Below, in pieces: positions 52,723 through 63,748 of a stretch of 64,000 bases of DNA; position 1 is the stretch's first letter, and each line of letters begins with the position of its first letter. The notes under the pieces were generated by a model that was given only the letters and a program-made list of their open reading frames with translations, was not told the origin of the DNA and ran no database searches. This DNA is from Phoronis australis. Lineage: Eukaryota; Phoronida; Phoronidae. Position numbers and translations under genes: made by a program. The stretch covers positions 605,593-669,592 of the forward strand of contig NMRA01000219.1 of assembly GCA_002633005.1 (NCBI GenBank). Reading direction: 5' to 3'.

Positions 52723-55700
52723 ATGGTGAAGATGGATCAAAACGGGGTTGTGCAACCGTTGTTAACAGGTTTGTCAAAATAGTGGCACTATGGTCTCTTT
52801 CTCCAACGCCTTATTTTTGCCATCTTGTTAGGTGACCGAAGACAAACGAAGGTCGAATTTTTGACGAGCTTTGCCGAGTCGGACCAAAAGCAGACATATG
52901 ATTTGGTAGTCGGATATAGCGACCCCTAATTAAGAGAACCAGTTTCGTCCACTCAGTAAAGGGTCCATTATTCACTGGTTGAGTGGTTCTCAAAATCAGG
53001 GACCACTTTATCGTGTGTCCGGGCACATTTATCGTTGGCTGATAAAATGTGCCAGACATGCCTACCGACTACACCAGCGTAGGGCATTAGACTAGGAAAT
53101 TCATGAACATTCGGACGAAACTACCTAACTCAACTTGCTAATGTGCTACTGTCACTGAAGGTTAACATTAAACTAGCAAACCCATGAATTCTGCCGCTAC
53201 TTCTCCAAACTTTCTACATTCTATAAAATTGCCCATCAGTACAGCGCCATTCCAGGCTATTGTATCCCTCATAGTGTACACCTATACATGTAGATAGCCA
53301 CCTCAGTGTCGAACGGCATACCTGCAAAATTTCTTCTTGCGCTCTTCAACAGTCTCATTGGTGCTACCTTTCTGGATCACTTCCAGTGAGCACTTCTCTC
53401 ATGTTAGTCGTCATAACACTTCGTTCACATTGCACTGCACCCTCACACTACACATATCACCATGGAAAGTTTTGTAACATGCACCACTTCAGAATCCTCT
53501 ATTTCGAGTGTTTCTAGAGAGATACTAGAGATAGAGATATGTCAGCTAATAACATAGCTGCAAATCTTTTAAGAAATCAACTAACAAGACTCGAACGTTA
53601 TAACTTCGGCGTTTGAATTTCAAGAATGATGACAATGTTCAGAATTGTGGAAATTCGGATAGCAGGAGGCAAGTTGGGCACAGCCTTGGGGAAATCCGGT
53701 CTAGCAAATTCTGTACAGGTAAAATTTTGACAAAATATACATATATACATTATATTATTGCAAAAAATGATTATAGGTATCCATAACGCTAAATCGTCAT
53801 GAGAGACCGTCCGGAGTTAGTATATGGTGCAACTCCGGACGGTCTGGGGTCAACAGAAAACCACAGTTCAACTGTGAGTCTATATATACCAATGTGGTAA
53901 ACGAGAGTTGTTCTACTTGCTGCATCAGCTGCAGGTATGCTTATCTCTTTTATGACACACAACGTTTGACTAGGCAAAGCGTTTCCAAAATAATGTGGAT
54001 AAATCAGTGGAGTGTGAGACCCCTGAGGTCCCTGTCAAGTCCTCACGACAATTTTACGTTATGAGTAGCGTGAACATAGAGCGAATAATTATTAAAATTT
54101 GACTGAGAAGTCTTCATGCCAAGAATTGTACGATGACACAAAAACCAACTGGTGCTTGATGGTTTGGTAATATTGACCCAATTATGTTGCAAAAACTGTA
54201 GAATTCATATGTGGTATGACAACACTGTGCAAACATTTTAGGTTATGAGTCTTATTTCTTGTCCGATTTTCGAATTCAAAAAACCTCATCCCATGTACTT
54301 TTCATGAACTATTTAGATATGCTATTTAAAAACTTTCAAAACAAAAATTTGAAAATATCATTGTTGCCCCCCCCCCCNGTTTATGATGAGTCTGATTGGC
54401 TAGAGAACGACAACATCAGCACCCTGAGGCGATGTAAACTACAACAGCATAGTGTCTTTGATCAATGCTGGCAGATTCCGAGGTATGCAAACTGGTTGTT
54501 AGTTGAGTTGGCCATCCTCGCATGATTTGATCAAAAAACGGGTGTTTGAATTTCCTCTCCAACTTTTTTGTATGCTATGGGGAAATTTGGACACCTGGCT
54601 ATAGGCTACCATACTGTTTTCTCAATGCTTTTCCGAGAGATTTTCATACTCACGTGATAACCTCTCTGTGTTAAGAGGTCAATTCATATTTAAATTTTCA
54701 ACAACATATAGTGCTGCTTACCACAACTTTTTAATGGAGCACACTCTATGGCATCGTTAATATGGCCAGGACATGATGACTTCTTAAATTTTATTATACG
54801 CCTCGTGTTGACACGGCTGAATGATACCTATAATCATTTTTTGAAATAATTAATTACTATTATATGCTTTGTGTTTGCTTACAATTTGCTATTGAACCTG
54901 TCCAAAATAAAATTCTGATCATCCAAGATGGCGGCTCTTTAAAACTAATAGGCTTGCGGAATGACGTATGAGTCTCGTGAATTGTCGTCTAGTCGCTATG
55001 TTATGACTCTGGTGAAGTCTTTTCACTGTTCCGAACTAGAGAACATTTATCACAAGAACAGTCCACCAGGGGGATAAACAGTGCAGATTCACCAGCTGAA
55101 TGCCTGTTTGGCAGTCAGATTGCCTTTCCGCCAATTAGCCAGCCTATATGATGGTGCTTATGCTTGAACTACATAGAATTATTGTGTGTATTACCAGGGT
55201 ATTTCCCAGAAGTGGGTGTTGTAGCTTATTCATTTCTTAGAAAAATGTGTGAATGAACACTACCGCAGTCAATTTTCCATTGTGTAGTATTGCAAACTAA
55301 GATAAAAACAGCTCTCTTTAAGAATGAATGACATTTATGTTACCTTTGGTTTTGTCTTTAGGAAGGAGTGGACGGTTTGATGATGATAAAAAAATCAGGG
55401 CTTACGTAGACCCTGGGGTGCTCGGTTTTATTTTTGGATATTTAAGGCAATCTCTGCTATGAGCAGTAACACTGTGAAGGGATGTTGAATCCTGCTTTTG
55501 GTTCGTGAAAAGAACGAAGAAACATTGGTGGCCTTCATGTAGGTGTTAATGATATGTGTGACGCTGCTGTTCTGAAAGGCTTTTGTTGTAAGGAATGTTG
55601 ACTGATGCTTGTCTTTCAGTATCCTTATATTCTGAGGCATATCTTCACGTGCTCAGTGGGGAGGCCCTTAAAAGAACATTATTGGTTTTACAGCTGAAAA

Positions 55701-58700
55701 AAAAAGGATTTTTTCTGGATGGACTTTTTGGAAGAAGTAACTTTGACCAGAGCTATAAAGCAAAATTTGTTGCTTTTGTGATTTTATTACAAATTGCCAA
55801 TTCTCATCGTTGCCGGTCAGACATTCGCTGGAATCAAGGGGTGGGGGATTGCAGGTTCCAGAAAATCACTTGTGGTTGGGAGTTGAGGAGAAATACTTTT
55901 GTGACTTGTGGCTGCTGAAACTACAAGAAAGTACATAGATCAATACATTCTACACAAATTCTTGTTTTGTGTCTCACTGAAGATAAAAGCATCAGCTAAG
56001 ACAATAGAACAGATTGACTTACTTGTTACTAGACCATACCAGTATGATAACTGTCTAATGTGGTTCATGCACACGCATTTCTGTGTATCAAAGCATTATT
56101 TGAGTACAGTGTCACTCTTCCGGAAGTGGCCCTGTGATGAAAGGTACATATTTCGCTCACAATTCGCTGTTGGTAAGACAGTGCTGTGATTTCCTGGTGG
56201 CAGAATTTTCGCGGTAATTCTGTCCCATGTACAGGAATTACGTAATTGCAAAAAATGGACCAACATCAATATTTTTACCTAAACAATTCTCCCAAACAGG
56301 TACTTTGTGTTGTAGAAAAATGTTATGTTTTAATCTCTGAATTTCGAAATTCTCATACAGTATTGAAAGTCGCTATCTTGGCGGGTATGTTTCTATTGTG
56401 GAGAGGATTGCTGACTTGCTATGCACCCTCTGGAGGCTATTTTAAAATTATTAGCATTGTTCCATTTGGTGGGAATGTTAGATAGTAATCGTCCCTTGTG
56501 TCTGCGCTATATGGGATGAACACGGTGGGCGCATATCAACGCTCCTCGTTGTTCTTGTATTACAAATCATTGTTTCACTGATGTCTGCTAGAAATGTAGT
56601 GTGAGATTTAGGTTGTTGACACAGTGCGTGGTTGGTACTGGAAAGGTTCCGGGTTCAAATCCGTACCTGATTTCAGAAAATAACTTTTCTTGCCTATAAC
56701 GTCACTTACAAAAAATTATTTTACATGTTGACATTGGTATGAAAAACACTTTTATTAGTTTCAGCAATTTTATGGTAATGCACCTCACAGATTGTGATGT
56801 AATAACGCACCGACTTGGAAATTAGTACACTACAGCAGAATGGTTGTATATGACTTAATGAGAAAGGCTTCTTTTGAATCTAGTTTCATCAGTTTTGGTG
56901 AGATATGCATTTCAAAAGGAGCAGCATTAAGACCAATACTTAGTTATTTTTATTCAGTTTTGATGATGTTGAGAGCTGAAACTCGTGTGTGACATATAGA
57001 TTAGTACCTGAAGTTACAATTTTTTACGGATTTTCTGGGCTGGACGTTTCCTGTCATTTCTCTTATGAAGCAACAAGCACATTAGTCCAAAACAACACAA
57101 TTGGTTTTGGTCTCTACCCCTACTCATTTTGAGGCATGTGATCACTGACTAAAAAAATGNGCCAAGGAGATGTAAAGACCAATGTATCACAGATACTCAA
57201 GCCTAATATAAAATATTGCAGTTTTAATTTTTTTTTTCATTTTCAGCAGTGAGTAAAAAGGGTGTCATCTTTTAATTTAACCACGTATATAATTGAAATT
57301 TGAGTGGAGGTGGCAATCTCAATGACAGAATTAAAAGAACACTTGAAATGGAAGTCTTCTGAACTTGGTTTTTTAAATTCATGTGTTAATCTATTGAAAT
57401 AATAATAAACCCAAGGCATCAAGAAATATTACCTGAAGATGCCAGTGAACATACTATATCAGCTGTTCATTAAGGGAAGTTACTTCTATCATGCTTTGGT
57501 CACTGAGTCATAGAAATCAAAGAACAAATCAGAGTATGATTATGATTTTATCCACAGTTCAAAATTAAAATCAAATGCTTACAGTTGGAATTATATATTT
57601 GGTGTCTACAGTGAAAGCCTTTGAAGGTAGTTGAAGGTTACCGCAACTGTAGATAAGTCACATCTGAAATAACCTCAGTACGGTGAATTTTATATGTGAG
57701 TCAAAATGATCTAATCTTTTACCAAAATAAGTAACTTAGAATGCACAGTATTTTAGAACATTTAAGCATTACAAACGTTATCCAACAACAAGACAAATTT
57801 ACATGATATGAAAGTGGGTATGCCTAACTATTACCATGGAGACCAGGTATTTCCTTACATTCGAATTCGACAAGCATAATTTGAAAAAATAAGAAGTTGC
57901 ATGGAAAAAGGATTGGAGGCTGGAAGCTCCACAATCCAACATGGCCTATTACTCTAATTAAGAGCCTTAAGTTTAATACATTTTGGGCCTTGATAACGTG
58001 AATTCAGAAAGCAAAAAGTTTCAACGCATGTATTGAAAGAACGATTCATACTTAAAATTTAGGAAAATATGAATTGTGTTGTGACACATAATCAAACCTT
58101 GAAGCGCAATTGATTTTCAAAGAAAAAACTTAAGGATTTCAAAACTTTTTCAACTATTTTTAAGCTGAGTGTATGGTCAACTGAATGGGATATTTGTACT
58201 GCAATAACTAGAATATTCCTCATATTTTTGTACATAAACATAAACATTGTGCCAAGTTGCTTTTTGTAGCAGCTTTCATCAAAATTTATCAAAGTTAAGC
58301 TTCACCAAGTACAAAATACCCGATAGAACATGCCCTTCAGTTCAGCAGAAGTCGCCATGTTGTCGGTGCCGCCGGAAATGAGACAGGAATTGTGAGCTTT
58401 TTCATAACTCAATAAGTAACATCTGCTTGCCTGAAATCCAATGAAAACTATTGAATCGCTCAGAATAGTAGGTATAGATCTTTATCGCTAAATTTCATCG
58501 TAAATTATTGGTGAAATTAAATTATGCATGATTTTAAACTCGTAACTTATGCCTTTGTTGTCCAAGATTGCCAACCAGATCCAAACAAGTGACCCAAATT
58601 TCGCCCCCAAAATTTCAATAAATGTGCACTGATTAACCAGATTTTGGATAATTTTTCAATTTTTATTGAGTGGGGTGAATTATCTTTCCGATTATATTGA

Positions 58701-61700
58701 AGTATTTTTGCAAATCAAAAAATCGGTTGGACCGCCCTACTCTTACTGTTCATTTGGTCCAGCTAGCGATCGACTAGGCTAAAATTCAATGGATTGCAAC
58801 GACAGGTAACGAGCATCAAGCAATTCAACACATCCACCTACAAACACTTACCGGTATGTAGCAAAAACTGTAATTCAAAGAAAAGCAATCTACTGGTTAC
58901 TTCTAGCACTAATCCTGTCCGACAGTGTCTGTCGATGCTATCCGACGTTTTGAATGTTAGGTTGTTAATACTAGCTCAAGGCCCACTAGCTTCTGGACGG
59001 CATGTACTGTTTCGAATGCTCTCTAAACGTTCACTCATCCTGGTTTACAACCATACTCGGATCACAGGCTGTCGTTCTAGAAGCAGTCCATAGAAATATG
59101 TTCACTATACTACTGAATACGGCGACGCTCCACTCGTGTACTTCGCAAAGTAATCTTACTTGCGACGCAGTCTTGGATCAGTGGGAAACTTGTGCAAAGA
59201 TATCCCAGCCCTTGGCGTATTGCCACAGCCTCCAACTACACAATGGTTAGACATTCTTCTTCAAATATTTACTCCAGTTTAAATCTAAAAGTCCGTCTAC
59301 ATTTGAAAAAATTACTCCTCTTGGCACACAGCAATGGACACTGTGGACTCAGTGAGGCTGACTCTGCAATGATCAGGTCACGTCCCTGCTAACAACTGTA
59401 AATTATTTATGGCTACTCACAAGACCATGTGCATATGTGTCACATTTCAGAGAATTAATGGGCAAAAGTTGCATAATAAACCGATTCTAACAAACACAAA
59501 GATTCCATTTGTGCCAGATAGTCCCAGCCAAGAGTACAAACCTATGGATGGACTCGGCAGTGGTCGGGTCAGGAATTCCTGATGTGTTCCTGATGTGACG
59601 TGTTTCCGAAGATAGCCGAAGTTCAAAATTTTCTGTTCTCAAAATTTTGTGGGGAAGTGGGAGCGTGTTTTACACGAATAATAGAAGAATATGGGGGTTG
59701 AAATAAAAAGGAATGTGGTTTATAAGCAACCTTTATTAACAGTCAACACATGTGTATACATATTAATTACAACTAAATAGCTGTGAACCAATCTCTTTAA
59801 CACGCAAACAGCCATTAATAGAATGGGTCCCAGTGTAGGATTGAATGCTATGCATGTAAGGTATATTCAAGGGAAAGCCACGAAATGGGTGTCAAAATGC
59901 ATTTCTTGTATGGTGCTTGTGATCAAACTGTAGGTTGCAATATGGTATAGCTTTATCTAATTTCTGTGACTCCTGATAGCACTGCAGAAGGTTGACAAAG
60001 TCTGCAATGGCAGGCGAAACAGTGCTTTAAATTCTCAAGGAAGTTCAGAAAGAAATGTGATTTTCCATGTCAACATGTAGTATAGAGTATACCTAATGTC
60101 TGTTAGCTTTTGTTCTTTATTAATCACGCATGTAGCATACTGAAGTCACAAGGCTTGTGGCTGTGCCTGATGTAGTTGTTCCATAGATATTAAAATGGCT
60201 GACAACCTCTGAAGTGTTACGCATTGATTTGATTTGTATTCTGATTTTATTTTAAAGTAATTTTTATGTGCTTCAGCGATTTGATTATTTTGCAGAAAAT
60301 TTTCTTTGTCTGGGAACGACAAATCAATTTAAATTCTACACTAAGATAAATAGAATTTTATACCAGGAAACATATTTGTACAATTAATGATTTCTCAGCT
60401 GTAGTCATTATGGAACAACTGGTGGCTGACAACAGACTCAAACGCTGTTGAAACACTAAAATCAATTCATAACAGCGTGCTAACGAATAAAAGCAAAATG
60501 TCAGAATGATTCTCAGTGAATATAATATTCTTATTGATTTTCAAATTTTGTCTGCTCCTGGAATTGTGCTATGCGTGCTACATTTACTAAATATTTTGCA
60601 GTCTTGCGGCTACCAATGCGGCCCGGTTCCGGCTCGCTGCTGGACCCAACATCAAATTGCTGGAGTTTGGTTTGCGACGAGCCCAGGGTCCCGACGGTGG
60701 GTTGTCAGCCTCGCGATACTGCTACTTAGGGGGTAAGGTGATACGCGTGATGTATATTCATTCAGTCGCGTGAGGCCAGAATACGCAAGATTTTGTGAGG
60801 TTTCGCCATGATGTACAAGAGGATAATGTAATTTCACTTGCCTTTATTCGCACGCTCATGCTTTTTGAGTAAAGGCTGAGAAACTTAGGTAGCATGCCTG
60901 ATATCACACATTTGCTGGATTCACCACCACATCTCGGATTTGAAATTGGTGATTGTGACTTGACCTGAACTTTCATACTAATGCCAACGCGTCGGTAGTA
61001 GTCTGATATAACATGCCCATATTTGGAGAACCAGTTTAATGCCCATTATTCAGTAGAGAAAACTGGTTCTCAAAATGCGGGCACGTTGTATCTGGCTATT
61101 AGCAACGTTTCAATGTAAACAGATTAGATGCTGGTGTAAACAGAGCAATAGATTTTAGATATGATGTTATCACATCACCATCTCGATGCAATTGTACAGT
61201 GTCATGCACTTTGTCAATCTGCAGAGACAACAGCCTAAGTACCCATAAATTTTACTATTGACATTTGGACGGGTTGTTGCAGACATAATGGTTTCAATCG
61301 GTGGCAAAATGAACTGCTTAAAGATAAGGCAGTGAATGGCAGTTTGTAGATATGGCGTGGAATGATCGCCCATATTTCTGTTATTTCGCAATGATGGTTT
61401 CTATCTTGCCACCTTGAGTTTAGACCTATGGTCGACATGGAACAAGATGATCAGGCACAACTTACCCTTACCTCAGAAACGGTTGACAAAAGTTGTCACC
61501 ATTGTCAATTTGTTCCGTATCAGTTCTATTTGCACACATACTCGTTCCATGTCAGTGGCTCCGTGTCAGTTGCGTCGTGTCAACTAGTGTCCTGTAAATG
61601 CAACATAAGTCTAATCTGCTCCTTGTAGCCGTCTACACTAGTGTGGGGCACTAATTTCGGTAATTTCTCTGCTAGGTTTTGATGGTACGAGTAACGTGTT

Positions 61701-61791
61701 AGCTGGAAAACTGTACGATATTCCCGTCAAAGGCACCCATGCCCACGCCTTCGTCACCTCGTACATAGGCCTGCCCAATCTCGACGTCAAG
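52723..61791 (+). CDS. NAPRT: Nicotinate phosphoribosyltransferase (partial, with missing internal exons)
   Basis: NAPRT makes nicotinate mononucleotide from nicotinic acid and PRPP, the first step of the Preiss-Handler route to NAD, in the cytosol. Exon 1 (52723-52768) encodes [15 protein letters not shown] and ends in G of the next codon, fitting the family's PLLTDLYQ start. Exon at 60602-60732 encodes [14 protein letters not shown], then [15 protein letters not shown] and [10 protein letters not shown]. Exon 61676-61791 encodes [20 protein letters not shown] and [18 protein letters not shown]. The two later exons join in phase (G|GT) and give the conserved [15 protein letters not shown] and GTHAH motifs that line the active site. 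About 110-130 residues between exon 1 and the second exon seen were not found over 7.8 kb; gaps at 54378 and 57160 may have removed them. The gene continues beyond the window. Confidence 0.85.
52934..52996. mobile_element. Short hairpin element, GAGAACCAGTTT family, copy 1
   Basis: GAGAACCAGTTT is followed about 40 bp later by a degenerate inverse ending GGTTCTCAAAAT. The same structure recurs at 61025 and 63694. The copy lies in the first NAPRT intron. Confidence 0.5.
53322..53398 (-). CDS. Candidate short exon, unrecognised, in NAPRT intron 1 antisense
   Basis: On the minus strand a frame with [11 protein letters not shown], then [14 protein letters not shown] ends at AG/GTATGC. The charged, Lys/Glu-rich reading looks coding, but the acceptor is weak and no neighbouring exon could be joined to it. 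Confidence 0.15.
53626..53718 (+). CDS. Candidate first exon, unrecognised, within NAPRT intron
   Basis: Thirty-one codons from ATGATGACAATG to CAG/GTAAAA, with [20 protein letters not shown] in the middle. It could be a short first exon of a nested gene or chance. No second exon was found. Confidence 0.15.
53804..53845. repeat. Perfect 15-bp inverted repeat, GC-rich stem
   Basis: AGACCGTCCGGAGTT (53804-53818) and its exact complement (53831-53845) flank a 12-base loop in AT-rich sequence of the NAPRT intron. The stem is stable. It may be the core of a MITE or a regulatory hairpin. Confidence 0.85.
54378..54378. other. Assembly gap marker after a C homopolymer
   Basis: A single n follows eleven C in a row. 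Homopolymers commonly break assemblies, so missing sequence here is plausible. It lies in the interval where NAPRT exons are missing. Confidence 0.8.
55428..55651 (-). CDS. Candidate terminal exon on minus strand, unrecognised
   Basis: After CCTCCCCACTGAG, a frame reads [19 protein letters not shown], then [20 protein letters not shown] and ends [16 protein letters not shown] with TAA, with an AATAAA overlapping the stop. Third codon positions are richer in C/G than chance frames nearby. It might be the 3' exon of a gene nested antisense in NAPRT. I recognise no family. Confidence 0.25.
56652..56662 (+). repeat. tRNA-type B-box, possible SINE remnant
   Basis: GGTTCAAATCC matches the RNA polymerase III B-box exactly. 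The surrounding sequence does not fold as a tRNA: the T stem pairs only two bases and no A-box lies at the proper distance. At best it is a truncated tRNA-derived SINE head. Confidence 0.25.
57160..57160. other. Assembly gap marker
   Basis: A single n after a short A run. Nothing around it is duplicated, unlike the gaps at 26427 and 40557. Confidence 0.7.
58320..58358 (-). CDS. Candidate first exon, unrecognised
   Basis: On the minus strand ATGGCGACTTCTGCTGAACT opens a 13-codon frame ([13 protein letters not shown]) ending at CGG/GTATTT. The start context (AACATGG) and the CpG-containing leader GGCGGCACCGACAAC resemble a genuine first exon. Downstream exons were not identified; 55428-55651 is a possible partner by position only. 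Confidence 0.25.
59160..59254 (-). CDS. THAP-domain protein, first exon, antisense inside NAPRT intron
   Basis: On the minus strand the frame starts ATGTCTAACCATTGT and encodes [20 protein letters not shown] followed by [11 protein letters not shown], ending AA/GTAAGA. C-x4-C near the start, the G-C-x-N turn and the HKFP-x-D-P-x-L-R-R segment are diagnostic of the N-terminal half of a THAP zinc finger, a C2CH DNA-binding fold shared with P-element transposases. The conserved Trp and the later Cys and His would lie in the next exon, which I could not place. A possible remnant (GAGCATTCGAAACAG, like the C-x-x-H-F stretch) occurs near 59010-59025. It may be a live gene nested in NAPRT or a transposon-derived fragment. 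Confidence 0.6.
61025..61076. mobile_element. Short hairpin element, GAGAACCAGTTT family, copy 2
   Basis: GGAGAACCAGTTT and AAACTGGTTCTC flank a short loop containing GCCCATTATTCAGT. It lies in the NAPRT intron between the exons ending at 60732 and starting at 61676. Confidence 0.65.
61426..61625. repeat. Copy of the GACACGG-type MITE family
   Basis: Contains CATGGAACAAGATGATCAGG, CCATTGTCAATTTGTTCCGT and CCGTGTCAGTTGCGTCGTGT in the arrangement seen at 43.1 and 47.7 kb. It ends about 50 bp before the NAPRT exon at 61676. Confidence 0.55.
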
Positions 61792-62108
61792 GTGAGCCTA
61801 TGCTTTTTGTTTGACAAGTTTGCAGTGCCATTTCTGTTCCTGTTTGCACCATTGTGAAATTTGGTCACAAGGATACGTATTAAAAAAGTTATGGAATGTT
61901 TCTTTGAATGGATGGCACAAATTATTTTTAAGATCGAATGATTTTTTATTCTGAAGAACCATTTTGTAAAAAATTACTTAACAGTTGTAAGTTAAATGCT
62001 GTGTGTTTGTTTGCCACTCTTTATATCAATGTGGGAGTGTATTGGTGATATGCTTCTTGTCTTGAGGTGCATGATGGAAATTTTTCTCTCTTAGCAATCG
62101 TCCATCTA

Positions 62109-62690
62109 AGGGCTGTTCCAGTAAGATCTGTAGGGAAGGGGGGGGGGAAGGCACCTTTTTTTTCACACCCACCACCCATATTTTTCATATATTTCTTCAG
62201 CCCAACACCTGTAATTTTTTATAAGTTTGAAATGCAACCTCCCGTAATTTTTTGTGTTGTTCTTGTGGTTGACTGCACAGGCGCTTGAGTTTATCTGTTC
62301 CTTGATCGCCACTGACGTCATTCATTATTAAGAAAACATATGCGTCTTATATATGGTTATTACTAATTTAGCCATCGAGAAATTCAAGCGCCTGTGGTTG
62401 ACTGGTGTTATGGGCATGCTGATGGGGAGATCAGAGGGAGTGAAAAAGTCGGAGCTTTTTGCAAGTTGCATTTTTGTTTTAGTTGTTGATTCTGTGCGGA
62501 TTGTTTATAAAACATACTGAAATTACCCACCATCAAACATTTATGGCCCAATGAAACAACAAGGACCTGTAAATTTTTATTTTTTTGAAGTACGACCACC
62601 AGCCATTTCGAATTTAAATCAAACACAACCACCCATAAATTTTTATTTCAATTGCCTTCCCCCCCTCACGGATTTTACTGGAACAGCCCT
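62109..62690. mobile_element. MITE with AGGGCTGTTCCAGTAA ends
   Basis: The ends AGGGCTGTTCCAGTAAGATC and, in reverse, AGGGCTGTTCCAGTAAAATC are near-perfect inverted repeats, followed on both sides by G-rich/C-rich tracts. It is interrupted by the 121-bp element at 62276-62396. No transposase. Confidence 0.8.
62276..62396. mobile_element. hAT-like MITE nested in another MITE
   Basis: Ends CACAGGCGCTTGA / TCAAGCGCCTGTG are perfect 13-bp inverted repeats. GTTGACTG is present directly on both sides (62268-62275 and 62397-62404), an 8-bp target-site duplication typical of hAT and some other superfamilies. The insertion is younger than its 582-bp host element. Confidence 0.85.
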
Positions 62691-63693
62691 AATCCAAGCT
62701 CACACAATGTGCATTCTGGCATGTTTTTGAAAGAACTGGCTGAAGTACCCATACGGGGAAAATTCCACCACAGATTAAATTACTCATTGACCTTTTTACG
62801 GATAGCGAAATTCAATACATGTCCCAGAGCGTAGATTTGTACGATACCTGTCGTCCTATCAGAATTCAGGAAGTGTTTGCCTACTTGATAAACAAAGAGC
62901 TTGATATTGGATTGATGCTATGACTGTTTACTTGCATTTATGGTAAACGGAATTTCTTGCTGCTTGAAGCGCTCTGTAGGTAGATAGAGATTGGCACTGT
63001 TCCTTTGGATGACTGGTATCCTACGTACAATGCTCCGTGAACACCTGTGTACCATATGCATTTAGCATGTGTTTTCATATAAAAATACAGATTAAAGTAT
63101 GAATAGCATGCATGAACGAATAGTGCGCAAGAACGAATAGTGCGCAAAAATGAATAGTAAACAACTACTCACTGGTTGCAAAAAACGTGAATTAGAACAG
63201 CTTAGTTGACCTGCTGATTTGTTACTATTGTGGTATGTAAGACTTCCATCGGTGGACTTCGGGTTATTAGGCAAATTACATAATGAATGTTTGGTGACAT
63301 CCACCCTGTAGTGTTAGAAAGCACTTCTCTGACTGGTTGATTATTCACACTGACTTTGGCTGCCTGAGACAAACGTGGCAGTGTTACTGTCAAAATGGCT
63401 AAGAGTAGGATTGAGATTGATTTTTGAAGAAATATTATCTTTTGGAGGCTGGAGGCGGAGACGTATTATTTTGAAAAATGGCTCACTGCCGCGCAGAATT
63501 GATCATCAATGGTTAATGACAAGTTGTACAAAACTTCTTTCATGCACTCACATGGTGGCAGTATCGACTACTTTGGTATGAAATTGTCTGGGGAAATGCA
63601 CATCAAACTCCCGCATGCTGGTAACTACGGTGGAAGTGGACATGCATTCAATCTTCAGTCCACAGCTGCGTATCAATGATTTCATCAGTAGTG

Positions 63694-63748
63694 TTTTGAG
63701 AACCAGTTTTCCTCCATTGAATATTGGGCAGTAAACTGGTTCTCAAAA
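63694..63748. mobile_element. Short hairpin element, GAGAACCAGTTT family, copy 3
   Basis: TTTTGAGAACCAGTTT and AAACTGGTTCTCAAAA are exact 16-bp complements around a 23-bp loop with CAATATTGGGCAGT-like sequence (ATTGAATATTGGGCAG). This is the best preserved copy. Confidence 0.75.

Noticed and set aside
58791-58805. ATGGATTGCAACGACAG/GTAACG as a tiny plus-strand first exon
   Set aside because: Only five codons and no partner exon; indistinguishable from chance.
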